Origin: Bacillota bacterium
GTDB taxonomy: Bacteria > Bacillota > Clostridia > Clostridiales > Clostridiaceae
Length of the DNA stretch: 64,000 nucleotides
Reading direction: 5' to 3'
Assembly (NCBI GenBank): GCA_023445445.1
Contig: JAEXLD010000010.1
Span: 50,992-114,991, forward strand
The notes below the pieces were generated by a model. The model worked only from the letters and a program-made list of their open reading frames with translations. It was not told the DNA's origin and made no database searches. Position numbers and translations under genes: made by a program. Shown here one piece after another: positions 52,225-61,172 of this stretch. Each line of letters opens with the position of its first letter. The stretch's first letter is position 1.

Positions 52225-53355
52225 ATGGAAAAGATAATAATTGTAAGTTGTACCATTATAATAAGCCTAATTCTGTTTTTTTCAACTTTTCTTGTAAATA
52301 AGTTTTCTAATAATGGAATAATATTTGGGGTTAGAGTTCCAAAGGAATATGAAAAAGATGAAGATATATTAAAGTTAGAGAAAGAATATAAGAAAAATTA
52401 TTTGATTTTCATTTTACCTTTAATTCTTATAATTAATATAATAGTTATTTTTAATTGGAGAATATCTATATTTATATTACTAACTTTTCTTTTATTAATA
52501 GTTTGTAATATTCCAGTATTTATATATTGGAAGAAAACAATGAAATTAAAAGAAGAAAAGGGATGGCATAAACTTGGAAAAAATATAGTTTTTGTTGACA
52601 CTTCTATTAGAAAGCCAAAGCTTAGAGAAGATAATGTTGTAATAAAAACTAAGGCCTTTATGATATTATTAATATTCCCTTTAATTACATTTATAGTAAC
52701 TCTTATAGTATATCAAAATGTTCCGAGTCCTTTTCCAATTCATTATAATGCAGAAGGAATAGCAGATAACTTCATATATAAAGAAGGGTTTAAAGGCTTT
52801 TTCTATTTAGCTCTATTTCCAGTATTAACTCAAATAGGAATGATAGTTTTTTTATCATTAATAAATAAATTTGCTATAAATGGGAAGGTTGAAATTAATA
52901 GTGGAACCTTAGAAGAAATTAAGGAACAAAGAAAAACCTTTAAAAGAATTAATTCTATATTACTATTTATTATAACTATAGAAATTTCTATTATGTTTAC
53001 CTTTATTCAATTTTGCACTCTATTTTCCTGGAACGCAAATATTATAAATATAATATTTTTACCTATAATTTTATTAACTACAATTATATTTTCAGTTATT
53101 AGTTATAAAATAGGGCAAGGTGGAAAAAACATTAAAATTAAAAAAGAAGATGAAGAAATATATAGAGACGATGATAAAAATTGGCTTTTAGGTAATTTTT
53201 ATTATAACAAAAAAGATCCAAGTATCTTTGTAGAAAAAAGAGTAGGCATTGGTTGGGATGTTAATTTGGGCAATCCAATAGGATTAACAATAATGATTTT
53301 ACCTTTTATTTTTATAATAGTTTTGCTTATATACTTGATAATAATGGGAGTATAA
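52225..53355 (+). CDS. DUF1648-domain membrane protein
   Basis: A 376-aa protein with about eight hydrophobic segments. The DUF1648 signature PFPIHYNAEGIADNF lies after residue 170, and the C-terminal part (NWLLGNFYYNKKDPSIFVEKRVGIGWDVNLG) resembles DUF5808. Such proteins are common beside YtrA-type regulators; function unknown. The frame extends to GTG 52216, but AGGTGA fits ATG 52225. It is 9 nt after the GntR stop, so the same operon. Confidence 0.82.
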   Translation: MEKIIIVSCTIIISLILFFSTFLVNKFSNNGIIFGVRVPKEYEKDEDILKLEKEYKKNYLIFILPLILIINIIVIFNWRISIFILLTFLLLIVCNIPVFIYWKKTMKLKEEKGWHKLGKNIVFVDTSIRKPKLREDNVVIKTKAFMILLIFPLITFIVTLIVYQNVPSPFPIHYNAEGIADNFIYKEGFKGFFYLALFPVLTQIGMIVFLSLINKFAINGKVEINSGTLEEIKEQRKTFKRINSILLFIITIEISIMFTFIQFCTLFSWNANIINIIFLPIILLTTIIFSVISYKIGQGGKNIKIKKEDEEIYRDDDKNWLLGNFYYNKKDPSIFVEKRVGIGWDVNLGNPIGLTIMILPFIFIIVLLIYLIIMGV

Positions 53356-53521
53356 AAGAACAATTTTATATTCCTTCTTAATACTTATAATTCTTTAAAA
53401 TATAGTTTCATTTATAAATATATATGGTAGTGAAGAAGAAATATCCATTATAATTATGTTATTATTAATGTATTATTAATGTATTATTTATTATTTTATT
53501 ATGTAAAAGGGGGAGTTTCGT

Positions 53522-54322
53522 ATGGTTAATAATTTATCAATTGTTTTTATGGGAATTAGTTTAGTTTTATCCTTAGGTATACCTATGGGAGGAATTATCT
53601 ATTTAAAGGTGAAACATAAGGTAAGCTTAAAAGCTTTCTTTATAGGAATGGCAACTTTTTTTATTGCTGTTCAAATTCTAGAGGCACCTATACACAATTA
53701 CTTTTTAAATATTAATAAAAATACTTCAGAATTTTTACTAGGTAACCCAGTGATATATATGCTTTATGGTGGCTTAATGGCAGGAATTTTTGAAGAAACA
53801 GCAAGATTAATATCCTTTAAGTATTTAATTAAAGATAGAAATGATATAACAGCAGTAACCTATGGTTTAGGACATGGTGGAATAGAAGCTATATTAATTG
53901 GAGGTGTTAGTAGTTTAAATGCCATTTTATACTCAAATCTTATTAATAATGGTGGATTTCAATCAACAATGGAAAAGGCTTTAGTTTCTAAGGATCTAAT
54001 AAGTACAACCTATGATCACTTTGTAAATAGTAGTTCAATTTTATGGCTAATGCCAGGGGTTGAGAGAGTAATAGCTATAGTTATTCAAATTTCTTTATCT
54101 ATAATAGTTTTTTATGCTGTAAAAGAAAGAAAGTATATTTTCTTTTTAGTAGCAATATTAATTCATGCAGTTATAGACTTTCCAGCAGCTCTATATCAAG
54201 TGGGAGTTATAAGTAATGTTTATGTAATAGAATTAATAACACTTATAGCTGCAATAGTATTAGCAGTTATAACTTTTAAAAAATTAATAAAAAAAATCCC
54301 TATTAATGATGAAATTATTTAG
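53522..54322 (+). CDS. YhfC-family putative intramembrane metalloprotease
   Basis: A 266-aa membrane protein with seven or more helices. The active-site-like blocks are GIFEETARLISFKYL and YGLGHGGIEAILIGG, with a late His in ILIHAVIDFPAALYQ. These fit the YhfC family distantly related to CPBP proteases. Substrate unknown. AAGGGGGAG precedes the ATG. It stands alone after the ABC/GntR operon. Confidence 0.8.
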   Translation: MVNNLSIVFMGISLVLSLGIPMGGIIYLKVKHKVSLKAFFIGMATFFIAVQILEAPIHNYFLNINKNTSEFLLGNPVIYMLYGGLMAGIFEETARLISFKYLIKDRNDITAVTYGLGHGGIEAILIGGVSSLNAILYSNLINNGGFQSTMEKALVSKDLISTTYDHFVNSSSILWLMPGVERVIAIVIQISLSIIVFYAVKERKYIFFLVAILIHAVIDFPAALYQVGVISNVYVIELITLIAAIVLAVITFKKLIKKIPINDEII

Positions 54323-54364
54323 AAAAACCCTTATAATGGTATTAATATAATAATAGTAATAAGG

Positions 54365-54499
54365 AGTTTATGTAAAAGTTAAAATTTAGAATATAGATTT
54401 TCAGAGATAATTTAAACTAATGAAATATATTTATTTTAGAAACTCCATTAGGAGTTTCTTCTTTAATTTTACATTTTACATTCTTCATTTTACGTTAAA
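54365..54499. repeat. partial nested palindromic repeat before GNAT genes
   Basis: GAAACTCC/GGAGTTTC (54438-54457) and the right arm AATTTTACATTTTACATTCTTCATTTTACG are kept. The left arm is only weakly visible (GTTAAAATTTAGAATATAG). It is a decayed copy of the element at 51693. Confidence 0.65.
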
Positions 54500-54514
54500 A
54501 TAAGGGGGCTAAAC

Positions 54515-54979
54515 ATGAAAAAATTAATTATTAGAAAGGCAAGATCCGGAGATGAATTAGGAATTTTAAATTTAGTAAAGGAAGCTTTGGAGCCTTATGG
54601 ATTAGAGTTAAATCCATCAGCAGAAGACTTAGATGTTACTGATATACCTAAATACTATACTGAGAATAATGGGGATTTCGAAGTGATAGAATTTAATGGT
54701 AACATAATAGGAAGCTATGGAATTTATAAAATTGATTCAGAAACCTGCGAACTTAGAAAAATGTATTTAAAGCAGGAGTTTCAAGGAATGGGCCTTGGAA
54801 ATATAATGATAGAAAATTCCTTTAGAATTGCTAAATCCTTAGGTTATAAGAGAATGATTTTACAAACAAATTCTCTTTTATATAAAGCAACAAAACTATA
54901 TAAGAAATATGGATTTGAAGAGCTAAAGGAAGAAGTATGTGAAAGATGTGATTTAGCAATGTTTAGAGATATTGCTTAA
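54515..54979 (+). CDS. GNAT-family N-acetyltransferase
   Basis: A 154-aa acetyl-CoA-dependent transferase. The acetyl-CoA loop is visible as QGMGLGNIMIE preceded by the strand CELRKMYLKQEF. The C-terminal LYKKYGFEEL is typical. Substrate unknown. AAGGGGGC precedes the ATG; the second GNAT follows within 34 nt, so they probably share a transcript. Confidence 0.88.
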   Translation: MKKLIIRKARSGDELGILNLVKEALEPYGLELNPSAEDLDVTDIPKYYTENNGDFEVIEFNGNIIGSYGIYKIDSETCELRKMYLKQEFQGMGLGNIMIENSFRIAKSLGYKRMILQTNSLLYKATKLYKKYGFEELKEEVCERCDLAMFRDIA

Positions 54980-55013
54980 TGCATTTATTTCTATTAATTA
55001 AGAGAGGTTATTT

Positions 55014-55517
55014 ATGAAATATTATGATACTAATATAGAAAATTTAAAAATTAGAGAAACAAGTGAAGATGATTGTAGTCTTATATTATCTCTAATTAAA
55101 GAAATTGCAGATTATGAAAAGATGTCAGATCAAGTAATAGCTACTGAAGAAAGCTTAAAAGAATCTATATTTAAAAATAAGAGGGCAGAAGTAGTAATTT
55201 TAGAACTAGATGAAAAAACTATAGGATATGCTTTGTATTTTTATAATTATTCTACTTTTATTGGTAAAAGTGGATTATACTTAGAAGATATTTTTATTAA
55301 AAAGGAATTTAGAGGAAAAGGCATAGGTAAGGAAGTTTTCAAATTCCTTGTTAAGAAGGCAAAGGAAGAAGGATGTAAAAGAATGGAATGGTCATGCCTT
55401 AATTGGAATGAACCATCAATTAAATTTTACAAATCTCTAGGGGCTACTCCTATGGATGAGTGGACTATATATAGATTAACTGAAAAAGAAATAAATAGAT
55501 TAAGCACAATGGAATAA
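55014..55517 (+). CDS. GNAT-family N-acetyltransferase (diamine/spermidine-type)
   Basis: A 167-aa acetyltransferase with the acetyl-CoA loop EFRGKGIGKEVFKFL after LYLEDIFIKK, and the C-terminal block RMEWSCLNWNEPSIKFYKSLGATPMDEWTIYRL. That block closely follows the pattern of diamine/thialysine acetyltransferases of the SAT group. The substrate is inferred only from this similarity. It is unrelated in detail to the GNAT just upstream. Confidence 0.88.
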   Translation: MKYYDTNIENLKIRETSEDDCSLILSLIKEIADYEKMSDQVIATEESLKESIFKNKRAEVVILELDEKTIGYALYFYNYSTFIGKSGLYLEDIFIKKEFRGKGIGKEVFKFLVKKAKEEGCKRMEWSCLNWNEPSIKFYKSLGATPMDEWTIYRLTEKEINRLSTME

Positions 55518-55566
55518 TGTAAAGCTAGTTATTTTAGTAATTAGTAATTTTATATTATAAATTTTT

Positions 55567-55602
55567 AAAAGAGATTACATAAGTAGTCTCTTTTTTTATT
55601 AA
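55567..55602 (+). terminator. terminator after the GNAT pair
   Basis: AAAGAGATTAC pairs with GTAGTCTCTTT and is followed by TTTTTATT. Confidence 0.82.
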
Positions 55603-55635
55603 AAATATTAATTTGTTAAATTTTCTCATAAAGAA

Positions 55636-55664
55636 TTGACAGGTAAAAAATGAGAGTGTATTAT
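55636..55664 (+). promoter_or_regulatory. promoter of the his operon
   Basis: TTGACA, 17-nt spacer, TATTAT. A palindrome ACTTTAAAGT and a direct repeat AAAGTGAT-AAAGTGAT follow just before the ribosome site and are candidate operator sequences. No T-box or attenuator leader is present. Confidence 0.75.
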
Positions 55665-55706
55665 AGTTATAATACTTTAAAGTGATAAAGTGATAAAGGA
55701 GGAGCT

Positions 55707-56849
55707 ATGCATAAAAATATTATTCCTGATGGAACAAGAGATTTAACTAATGAAGATTGTATTAAAAGAAGTAAGATTATAACTGCAATCAATAGCATTT
55801 TCATTTCTTGGGGATATAAAGAAGTTATTACACCAAGTATAGAATTTTATGACAGCTTTAGATATGAGTATTCAGGGTTAAGAGAAGAAAAAATTTATAA
55901 GTTTTTTGATTCAAAGGGAAGGATATTAGCATTAAGACCTGATATGACAATTCCAATAGTAAGGCTAGTTTCTACAAGGTTTAAGGATATAAATGAAAGT
56001 ATAAAATTAAGATATACTTCAAATATATTTAGGGTATTTGAAGACTTTAGTGGAAAAAGAAATGAATATACTGAATGTGGAATTGAGCTAATTACAAAGG
56101 AAAAAAACTTTTCAGATTTAGAAGCATTAATAATTGCTATTGAAGCATTGAAGAAAGCAGGGGTTGAAGATTTTAAGCTAGAAATTGGGGAAGCTAATTT
56201 CTTTAAAGCTGCTATAGAAGATTTAAATATATCTAGTGAAGAAAAGATTTTGCTATCAGAATTAATTGAAAATAAAAATCTCCAAGAATTAAAAGTACTT
56301 TTAGAAGGATTAAATTTAGATAATAAGATAAAAGACACCTTTTATAAATTACCTTTAATATTTGGTGAAGGAATAGAAGTTCTTAATGCTTACAAGGAAA
56401 TATCCTTTAGTGACAATATGTTAAAAAGTATAAAGACTTTAGAAAATTTAGCTTATAGATTAGAAACCTTAGGCTACAAAGAATATATAACCTTTGATTT
56501 AGGCATAACAGCAAGGGTAAATTACTATACTGGGATAATTTTTAGAGGCTTTATTAATGGAGCGGGCAGTGTTATTTTAAGTGGTGGAAGATATGATAAT
56601 TTAATAAAATCTGCCAAAAAGGATTTTAATGCCATAGGTTTTTCTATTAATGTAGATGAGCTAGTAAATATACTACCAATAAATTTAGATAAAAAAACTA
56701 AGTTTAAAATAATTTTTAATAAAGAAAAAGAAATAGAAGCAGTTAAAGAAAGTATTAGACTTAGAAATGAAGGCTTTGTAGTTGAATTAATAGCTTCATA
56801 TGAAGAAAAGGAAATAAAGGTATTAAGGGAGGAGTATTATGGGGGTTAG
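55707..56849 (+). CDS. hisZ: ATP phosphoribosyltransferase regulatory subunit HisZ
   Basis: A 380-aa paralogue of histidyl-tRNA synthetase core lacking tRNA-charging ability; it activates the short catalytic HisG. The class II motifs are visible (IIPDGTRDLTNED, YKFFDSKGRILALRPDMTIPI, FDLGITARVNYYTGIIF, SGGRYDNL). Its presence agrees with the short HisG encoded next. AAAGGAGGAGCT precedes the ATG. Its end overlaps hisG by 11 nt. Confidence 0.93.
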   Translation: MHKNIIPDGTRDLTNEDCIKRSKIITAINSIFISWGYKEVITPSIEFYDSFRYEYSGLREEKIYKFFDSKGRILALRPDMTIPIVRLVSTRFKDINESIKLRYTSNIFRVFEDFSGKRNEYTECGIELITKEKNFSDLEALIIAIEALKKAGVEDFKLEIGEANFFKAAIEDLNISSEEKILLSELIENKNLQELKVLLEGLNLDNKIKDTFYKLPLIFGEGIEVLNAYKEISFSDNMLKSIKTLENLAYRLETLGYKEYITFDLGITARVNYYTGIIFRGFINGAGSVILSGGRYDNLIKSAKKDFNAIGFSINVDELVNILPINLDKKTKFKIIFNKEKEIEAVKESIRLRNEGFVVELIASYEEKEIKVLREEYYGG

Positions 56850-57471
56850 CATTGCATTAACAAAGGGGAGGTTAGAAAAGGAAGCTGTTAGGATATTTGA
56901 AACGGCAGGATTTGGTGTTGATAATCTAAAGAATAAGGGACGCAAATTAGTTTTTGAAGATACTAAATATGATATTAATTATTTTTTAGTGAAATCTAAT
57001 GATTGTATAACCTATGTAGAACATGGAGTAGCAGATATAGGGATAGTAGGGCTAGATTCATTACTAGAAAAAAATAATAACTGCTATGAGCTTATGGATT
57101 TAGGCGTAGGAAAATGCAAATTTATAGTAGCAGCTTTACCAGAAAAGGACTTGTTTAAAATGAAGGGCCATATAAAAATTGGAACAAAGTATCCTAAAGT
57201 AGCTAAAGAGTATTTTAAAGAAAATAATATAGATGTAGAAATTATTAAAATAGATGGTTCAGTAGAGCTAGCACCAATTCTTAAGCTGTGTGATGGCATT
57301 GTAGATATTATGGAAACTGGAACTACACTAAAGGAAAATGGACTAGTAGTATTAAGAGAAATAAAAGATATAAGTGCTAGATTAATAGTAAATAAAGCTA
57401 GCTTTAAGCTTAAGAAAAAAGAAATTGATTTTATTTTAGAAAGTGTAAGACAATCAATAAGCAATAAATAA
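56839..57471 (+). CDS. hisG: ATP phosphoribosyltransferase, short-form HisG
   Basis: A 210-aa catalytic subunit for the first step of histidine synthesis (ATP plus PRPP). It is the short form, without the C-terminal feedback domain, which requires HisZ. Family blocks are IALTKGRLEKEAV, GVADIGIVGLDSLLE and the PRPP-binding ICDxME-like GIVDIMETGTTLKENGL. It overlaps hisZ and precedes hisD by 12 nt. Confidence 0.95.
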   Translation: MGVSIALTKGRLEKEAVRIFETAGFGVDNLKNKGRKLVFEDTKYDINYFLVKSNDCITYVEHGVADIGIVGLDSLLEKNNNCYELMDLGVGKCKFIVAALPEKDLFKMKGHIKIGTKYPKVAKEYFKENNIDVEIIKIDGSVELAPILKLCDGIVDIMETGTTLKENGLVVLREIKDISARLIVNKASFKLKKKEIDFILESVRQSISNK

Positions 57472-57483
57472 AGAGGTGGGGCT

Positions 57484-58773
57484 ATGTTGAAAATATTTGA
57501 TTTATCTAAGGATAAAGAAAGTGATATTTTAAAAATAATACAAAATAGAGATGATGAAGGTACAGATGTTTTAAATGTAGTTAATAATATTTTAAAAGAT
57601 ATAAGAAAAAATGGGGACAAGTCTTTAAATTATTATACAAAGCAATTTGACAAGGTTGATATAGGTAACTTAAGAGTTTCTAATGAAGAAATAGAAGAAT
57701 CCTTTAATAAGGTAGAAGAAGATTTTATTAATGCTATGAAATTAGCAATTAAAAATATTGAGGAATATCACAAAAAGCAAGTTAGAAGTGGATATTCAAT
57801 TGAAAAAGAAAATGGAATATTTATGGGGCAAATAATATTACCATTACAAAGAATAGGAGTATATGTACCAGGGGGAACTGCTGCTTATCCATCATCAGTT
57901 GCAATGAATGTAATACCAGCAAAGGTAGCAGGAGTTGAAGAAATTGTAATGATTACACCACCTTCAGCAGATGGAGGAATTAATCCATATATATTAGTAA
58001 CTGCAAAGCTAGCAGGAGTTAGTGAAATATATAAGGCTGGTGGAGCTCAAGGTATAGCTGCTTTAGCTTATGGAACAGAAAGTATAAAAAAGGTAGATAA
58101 GATAGTAGGTCCAGGAAATATATATGTAGCTACAGCTAAGAAATTAGTTTTTGGGGATGTTGATATAGATATGATTGCAGGACCTAGTGAAATATTAATT
58201 GTTGCAGATGAAAATGCTAATGCTAAGTATATTGCAGCAGATTTAATGTCACAAGCTGAACATGATAGGTTAGCATCATCTATTTTAGTGACTACTTCTT
58301 ATAAAAAATATGAAGAGGTAATAGAAGAGGTTAATAAACAAATAAGGACACTAACAAGGAAAGAAATAATAGAGGAATCCTTAAATAACTATGGGCTATG
58401 TATTATCTGCAAGGATGTTAAGGAAGGTATAAAAATATCAAATAAAATTGCTCCAGAGCATTTAGAGTTAATGGTTGAAGATGCTCCTGATTATCTTCCA
58501 CAAGTTAAGAATGCAGGATCAATATTTTTAGGATATTATTCTCCAGAACCTTTAGGAGATTATTATGCAGGACCAAACCATGTATTGCCAACTAATGGTA
58601 CAGCTAGATTTTCTTCCCCCTTAGGTGTAGATAGCTTTATTAAGAAAAGCTCATATTTACATTATTCAAAAGAGGTATTAAATAAGGTGGGAGATAAAAT
58701 AATAATCTTGGCTGAAAAGGAAGGTCTAACAGCTCATGGAAATTCTATAAAGGTGAGGTTAGAAGATGATTAA
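57484..58773 (+). CDS. hisD: histidinol dehydrogenase
   Basis: A 429-aa NAD- and zinc-dependent enzyme that oxidises histidinol to histidine in two steps. Conserved blocks are YVPGGTAAYPSSVAMNVIPAKVAGV, KIVGPGNIYVATAKKLVFGDVDIDMIAGPSE, SQAEHDRLA and GPNHVLPTNGTARFSSPLGV. Length is normal. It overlaps hisC by 8 nt. AAAGAGGTGGGGCT precedes the ATG. Confidence 0.96.
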   Translation: MLKIFDLSKDKESDILKIIQNRDDEGTDVLNVVNNILKDIRKNGDKSLNYYTKQFDKVDIGNLRVSNEEIEESFNKVEEDFINAMKLAIKNIEEYHKKQVRSGYSIEKENGIFMGQIILPLQRIGVYVPGGTAAYPSSVAMNVIPAKVAGVEEIVMITPPSADGGINPYILVTAKLAGVSEIYKAGGAQGIAALAYGTESIKKVDKIVGPGNIYVATAKKLVFGDVDIDMIAGPSEILIVADENANAKYIAADLMSQAEHDRLASSILVTTSYKKYEEVIEEVNKQIRTLTRKEIIEESLNNYGLCIICKDVKEGIKISNKIAPEHLELMVEDAPDYLPQVKNAGSIFLGYYSPEPLGDYYAGPNHVLPTNGTARFSSPLGVDSFIKKSSYLHYSKEVLNKVGDKIIILAEKEGLTAHGNSIKVRLEDD

Positions 58774-59821
58774 AGATATAGGTGTTTATTCAGATAATAA
58801 TAACAATAAAATAAGATTAAATAGTAATGAAAGTCCAGTTGAATTAAAAAAGGATAAGTTTAATTACTTGAAATATACTTTAGAAAATATTGAATTAAAT
58901 AGGTATCCAGATAGTAACAGTGATGCTTTAAGAGAAGCTTATAGCAAATATGCAGAAGTTAAAAAAGAAAATATCATTGCTGGAAATGGTTCAGATGAAA
59001 TGCTGAACTTAGTTATAAGCAAAAATATTTCTAAAGGAGATAAAATATTAACCTTAAGTACTGATTTTGTAATGTATGACTTTTATACAAATATAAATGA
59101 AGGAGAGGTTATTAAGTATAATTTGGATTTAGATAAGGGCTTCAATATAGATGATTTTATAAATTTGGCACTTGTAAATGATGTTAAGATTATATTATTT
59201 TCTAATCCTAATAATCCAACAGGTTATGGATTTACTATTAAGGATATAAGGAAAATTCTTAATACTTTTAAAGACAAAGTAGTTTTAGTAGATGAAGCTT
59301 ATTATGAGTTCTATGGAGAATCTGTTATTTCACTTATAAATGAATATAAGAATTTACTTGTAACAAGAACTTTATCAAAGGCATGGGGATTAGCAGCCTT
59401 AAGAATTGGATTTTTAATAGGAAATGAAGAACTAATAGAAGAGCTTTCAAAATATAAGACACCTTACAATATCAGTTCATTATCTCAAGAAATAGCAAAA
59501 ATTTATTTGGAAGATAGTAAAGAATTGTTGAATAATATAAAAATTATTATTTCTGAAAGAGAAAGGTTATATAAGGTATTGAAAGAAGTTGAAGAAGAAG
59601 TTTTTAACAAATATAAAGAATATAAAATTAAAGTGTATAATTCCAAAGGAAATTTTATATATGGAAAAACTACTATTAAGGATAAGCTAATTAAAAGCTT
59701 AGAAGAGGAAGATATAAAAATTAGATATTTTCAGGATAATAGCTTTAGAATCACTATTGGGTTGGAAGAAGAAAACACAAAGGTTTCAAAAGCTATAAAG
59801 AAAGTTTTTTTATTTTCATAA
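58766..59821 (+). CDS. hisC: histidinol-phosphate aminotransferase
   Basis: A 351-aa PLP enzyme that transfers an amino group to imidazole-acetol phosphate. The N-terminal RLNSNESP, NRYPDSNSDALREAY, SNPNNPTGYGF and the PLP-lysine region RTLSKAWGLAALRIGF are typical. It overlaps hisD by 8 nt. Its TAA is the first triplet of stem-loop element C, whose conserved TTTTCATAATTC start spans the last codons. Confidence 0.95.
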   Translation: MIKDIGVYSDNNNNKIRLNSNESPVELKKDKFNYLKYTLENIELNRYPDSNSDALREAYSKYAEVKKENIIAGNGSDEMLNLVISKNISKGDKILTLSTDFVMYDFYTNINEGEVIKYNLDLDKGFNIDDFINLALVNDVKIILFSNPNNPTGYGFTIKDIRKILNTFKDKVVLVDEAYYEFYGESVISLINEYKNLLVTRTLSKAWGLAALRIGFLIGNEELIEELSKYKTPYNISSLSQEIAKIYLEDSKELLNNIKIIISERERLYKVLKEVEEEVFNKYKEYKIKVYNSKGNFIYGKTTIKDKLIKSLEEEDIKIRYFQDNSFRITIGLEEENTKVSKAIKKVFLFS

Positions 59822-59932
59822 TTCCGAATGTATATGAGGAATTATTACAATTAGTGTAAAGATAGATAAAATATTATATGAGCACGACTTGGAGCTTGCG
59901 AGGTCGTAACGAATATAATATTTATCTATAAT
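59815..59932 (+). repeat. GACTTGGAG stem-loop element, copy C, inside the his operon
   Basis: TTTTCATAATTCC overlaps the hisC stop. A short hairpin (AATTCC/GGAATT, 59819-59842) is followed by a 17-bp stem with one bulge (59862-59879 with 59913-59929). The loop contains ACGACTTGGAGCTTGCGAGGTCGT, where ACGAC and GTCGT pair. It ends 6 nt before the hisB ribosome site and is the only long gap in the operon. Confidence 0.88.
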
Positions 59933-59948
59933 TTATAAGGAGGTTTCT

Positions 59949-60542
59949 ATGGATAGAATAGCTAGTATAAATAGAATAACAAAAGAAACTAATATTTCCT
60001 TAAAAATAAACCTAGATGGTAATGGGACAAGCAATATAAAAACTCCTATAGGCTTTTTAAATCATATGCTTACATTGTTTTCTTTTCATAGCTATATAGA
60101 TATTGATTTATTAGCAGAAGGAGATATTGATGTTTGTGATCATCATTTAGTTGAAGATATAGGAATTTCTTTAGGAAAGGCAATAGATGAAGCTTTAAGT
60201 GATAAAAAAGGAATAAAAAGATATGGGAATTCTTTTCTTCCTATGGATGAAACCTTATGTCATGGAATTATAGATTTAAGCGGTCGTAGCTTTTTACATT
60301 TTGAAGGTAATTTTAAAAGAGAGCAAATAGGTAATTTTTCAACAGAAATGACTAAGGAATTTTTCAGAGCTGTTGCTATGAATTCTAAAGCTACATTGCA
60401 TCTTAGGATTTTATATGGGGAAAATGATCATCACAAAATTGAGGCTATGTTTAAGTCTTATGGAAGGGCTTTAAAAGAGGCAATTTCCTATAATGAAGAT
60501 AGAGAAACTGTACTTTCTACCAAGGGGTCACTAAATATTTAG
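59949..60542 (+). CDS. hisB: imidazoleglycerol-phosphate dehydratase
   Basis: A 197-aa manganese enzyme that dehydrates imidazoleglycerol phosphate. The metal-binding His/Glu blocks are GFLNHML, CDHHLVEDIGISLG, DLSGRSF and NDHHKIEAMFKS, present in duplicate as the family requires. It is monofunctional, without the phosphatase domain found in enterobacteria. ATAAGGAGGTTTCT precedes the ATG. It follows the inserted stem-loop element C. Confidence 0.96.
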   Translation: MDRIASINRITKETNISLKINLDGNGTSNIKTPIGFLNHMLTLFSFHSYIDIDLLAEGDIDVCDHHLVEDIGISLGKAIDEALSDKKGIKRYGNSFLPMDETLCHGIIDLSGRSFLHFEGNFKREQIGNFSTEMTKEFFRAVAMNSKATLHLRILYGENDHHKIEAMFKSYGRALKEAISYNEDRETVLSTKGSLNI

Positions 60543-60557
60543 CAAGGATGGGATGTT

Positions 60558-61172
60558 ATGATTGCTATTATTGATTATGGAATGGGAAATTTAAAAAGTG
60601 TGAAAAATGCTTTAGATTTTTTAGGTATTCCATCTATTATAACTAAGGATAAAGGGGTAATAAAAGCTTCAAGAGCCATTATATTACCAGGAGTTGGTGC
60701 CTTTAAACAAGCTATGGATAATTTAAAAAATGATAATTTAGATATATTTATAAAAGACTTAGCTAATGATGGAAAACTAATTCTTGGAATATGCTTAGGG
60801 ATGCAAATATTGTTTGAAGAAGGCTTTGAAGGAGACAGATGTAAGGGACTAGGGCTAATTAAAGGTAATATAAGAAAAATTCAACCAAAGGAAAAGGTGA
60901 AAATTCCACACATGGGTTGGAATAAAATAGTTATTAACAACAATGATGATGTTATAAGTGGATTATCTGGGGATAATTTCCTATATTATGTGCATAGTTT
61001 TATGGCTTGTGAATATATGGATGAAAATCTTATTGCTTATTCTAATTATGGTGGAGTAAAAGTTCCTGGAATAGTTAGAAAAGCTAATGTAATAGGAATG
61101 CAGTTCCATCCAGAAAAGAGCGGAGAAACAGGACTTAATTTATTAAAAAAATTTGGGGAGATGATAAAGTGA
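60558..61172 (+). CDS. hisH: imidazole glycerol phosphate synthase, glutaminase HisH
   Basis: A 204-aa class I glutamine amidotransferase that supplies ammonia to HisF. The nucleophile Cys is in GICLGMQILFE, and the His-Glu pair is in GMQFHPEKSG. The oxyanion-strand block ILPGVGAFKQAM is present. It overlaps hisA by 4 nt (GTGA). Confidence 0.96.
   Translation: MIAIIDYGMGNLKSVKNALDFLGIPSIITKDKGVIKASRAIILPGVGAFKQAMDNLKNDNLDIFIKDLANDGKLILGICLGMQILFEEGFEGDRCKGLGLIKGNIRKIQPKEKVKIPHMGWNKIVINNNDDVISGLSGDNFLYYVHSFMACEYMDENLIAYSNYGGVKVPGIVRKANVIGMQFHPEKSGETGLNLLKKFGEMIK

Noticed and set aside
55664..55706. T-box or His-codon attenuator before the his operon
   Set aside because: The promoter is only about 40 nt from hisZ and there is no room for a T-box or leader peptide.
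57084..57620. 178-codon open frame on the - strand over hisG-hisD
   Set aside because: It is opposite two clear his genes, with biased Ser/Leu/Phe content typical of reverse-frame translation.
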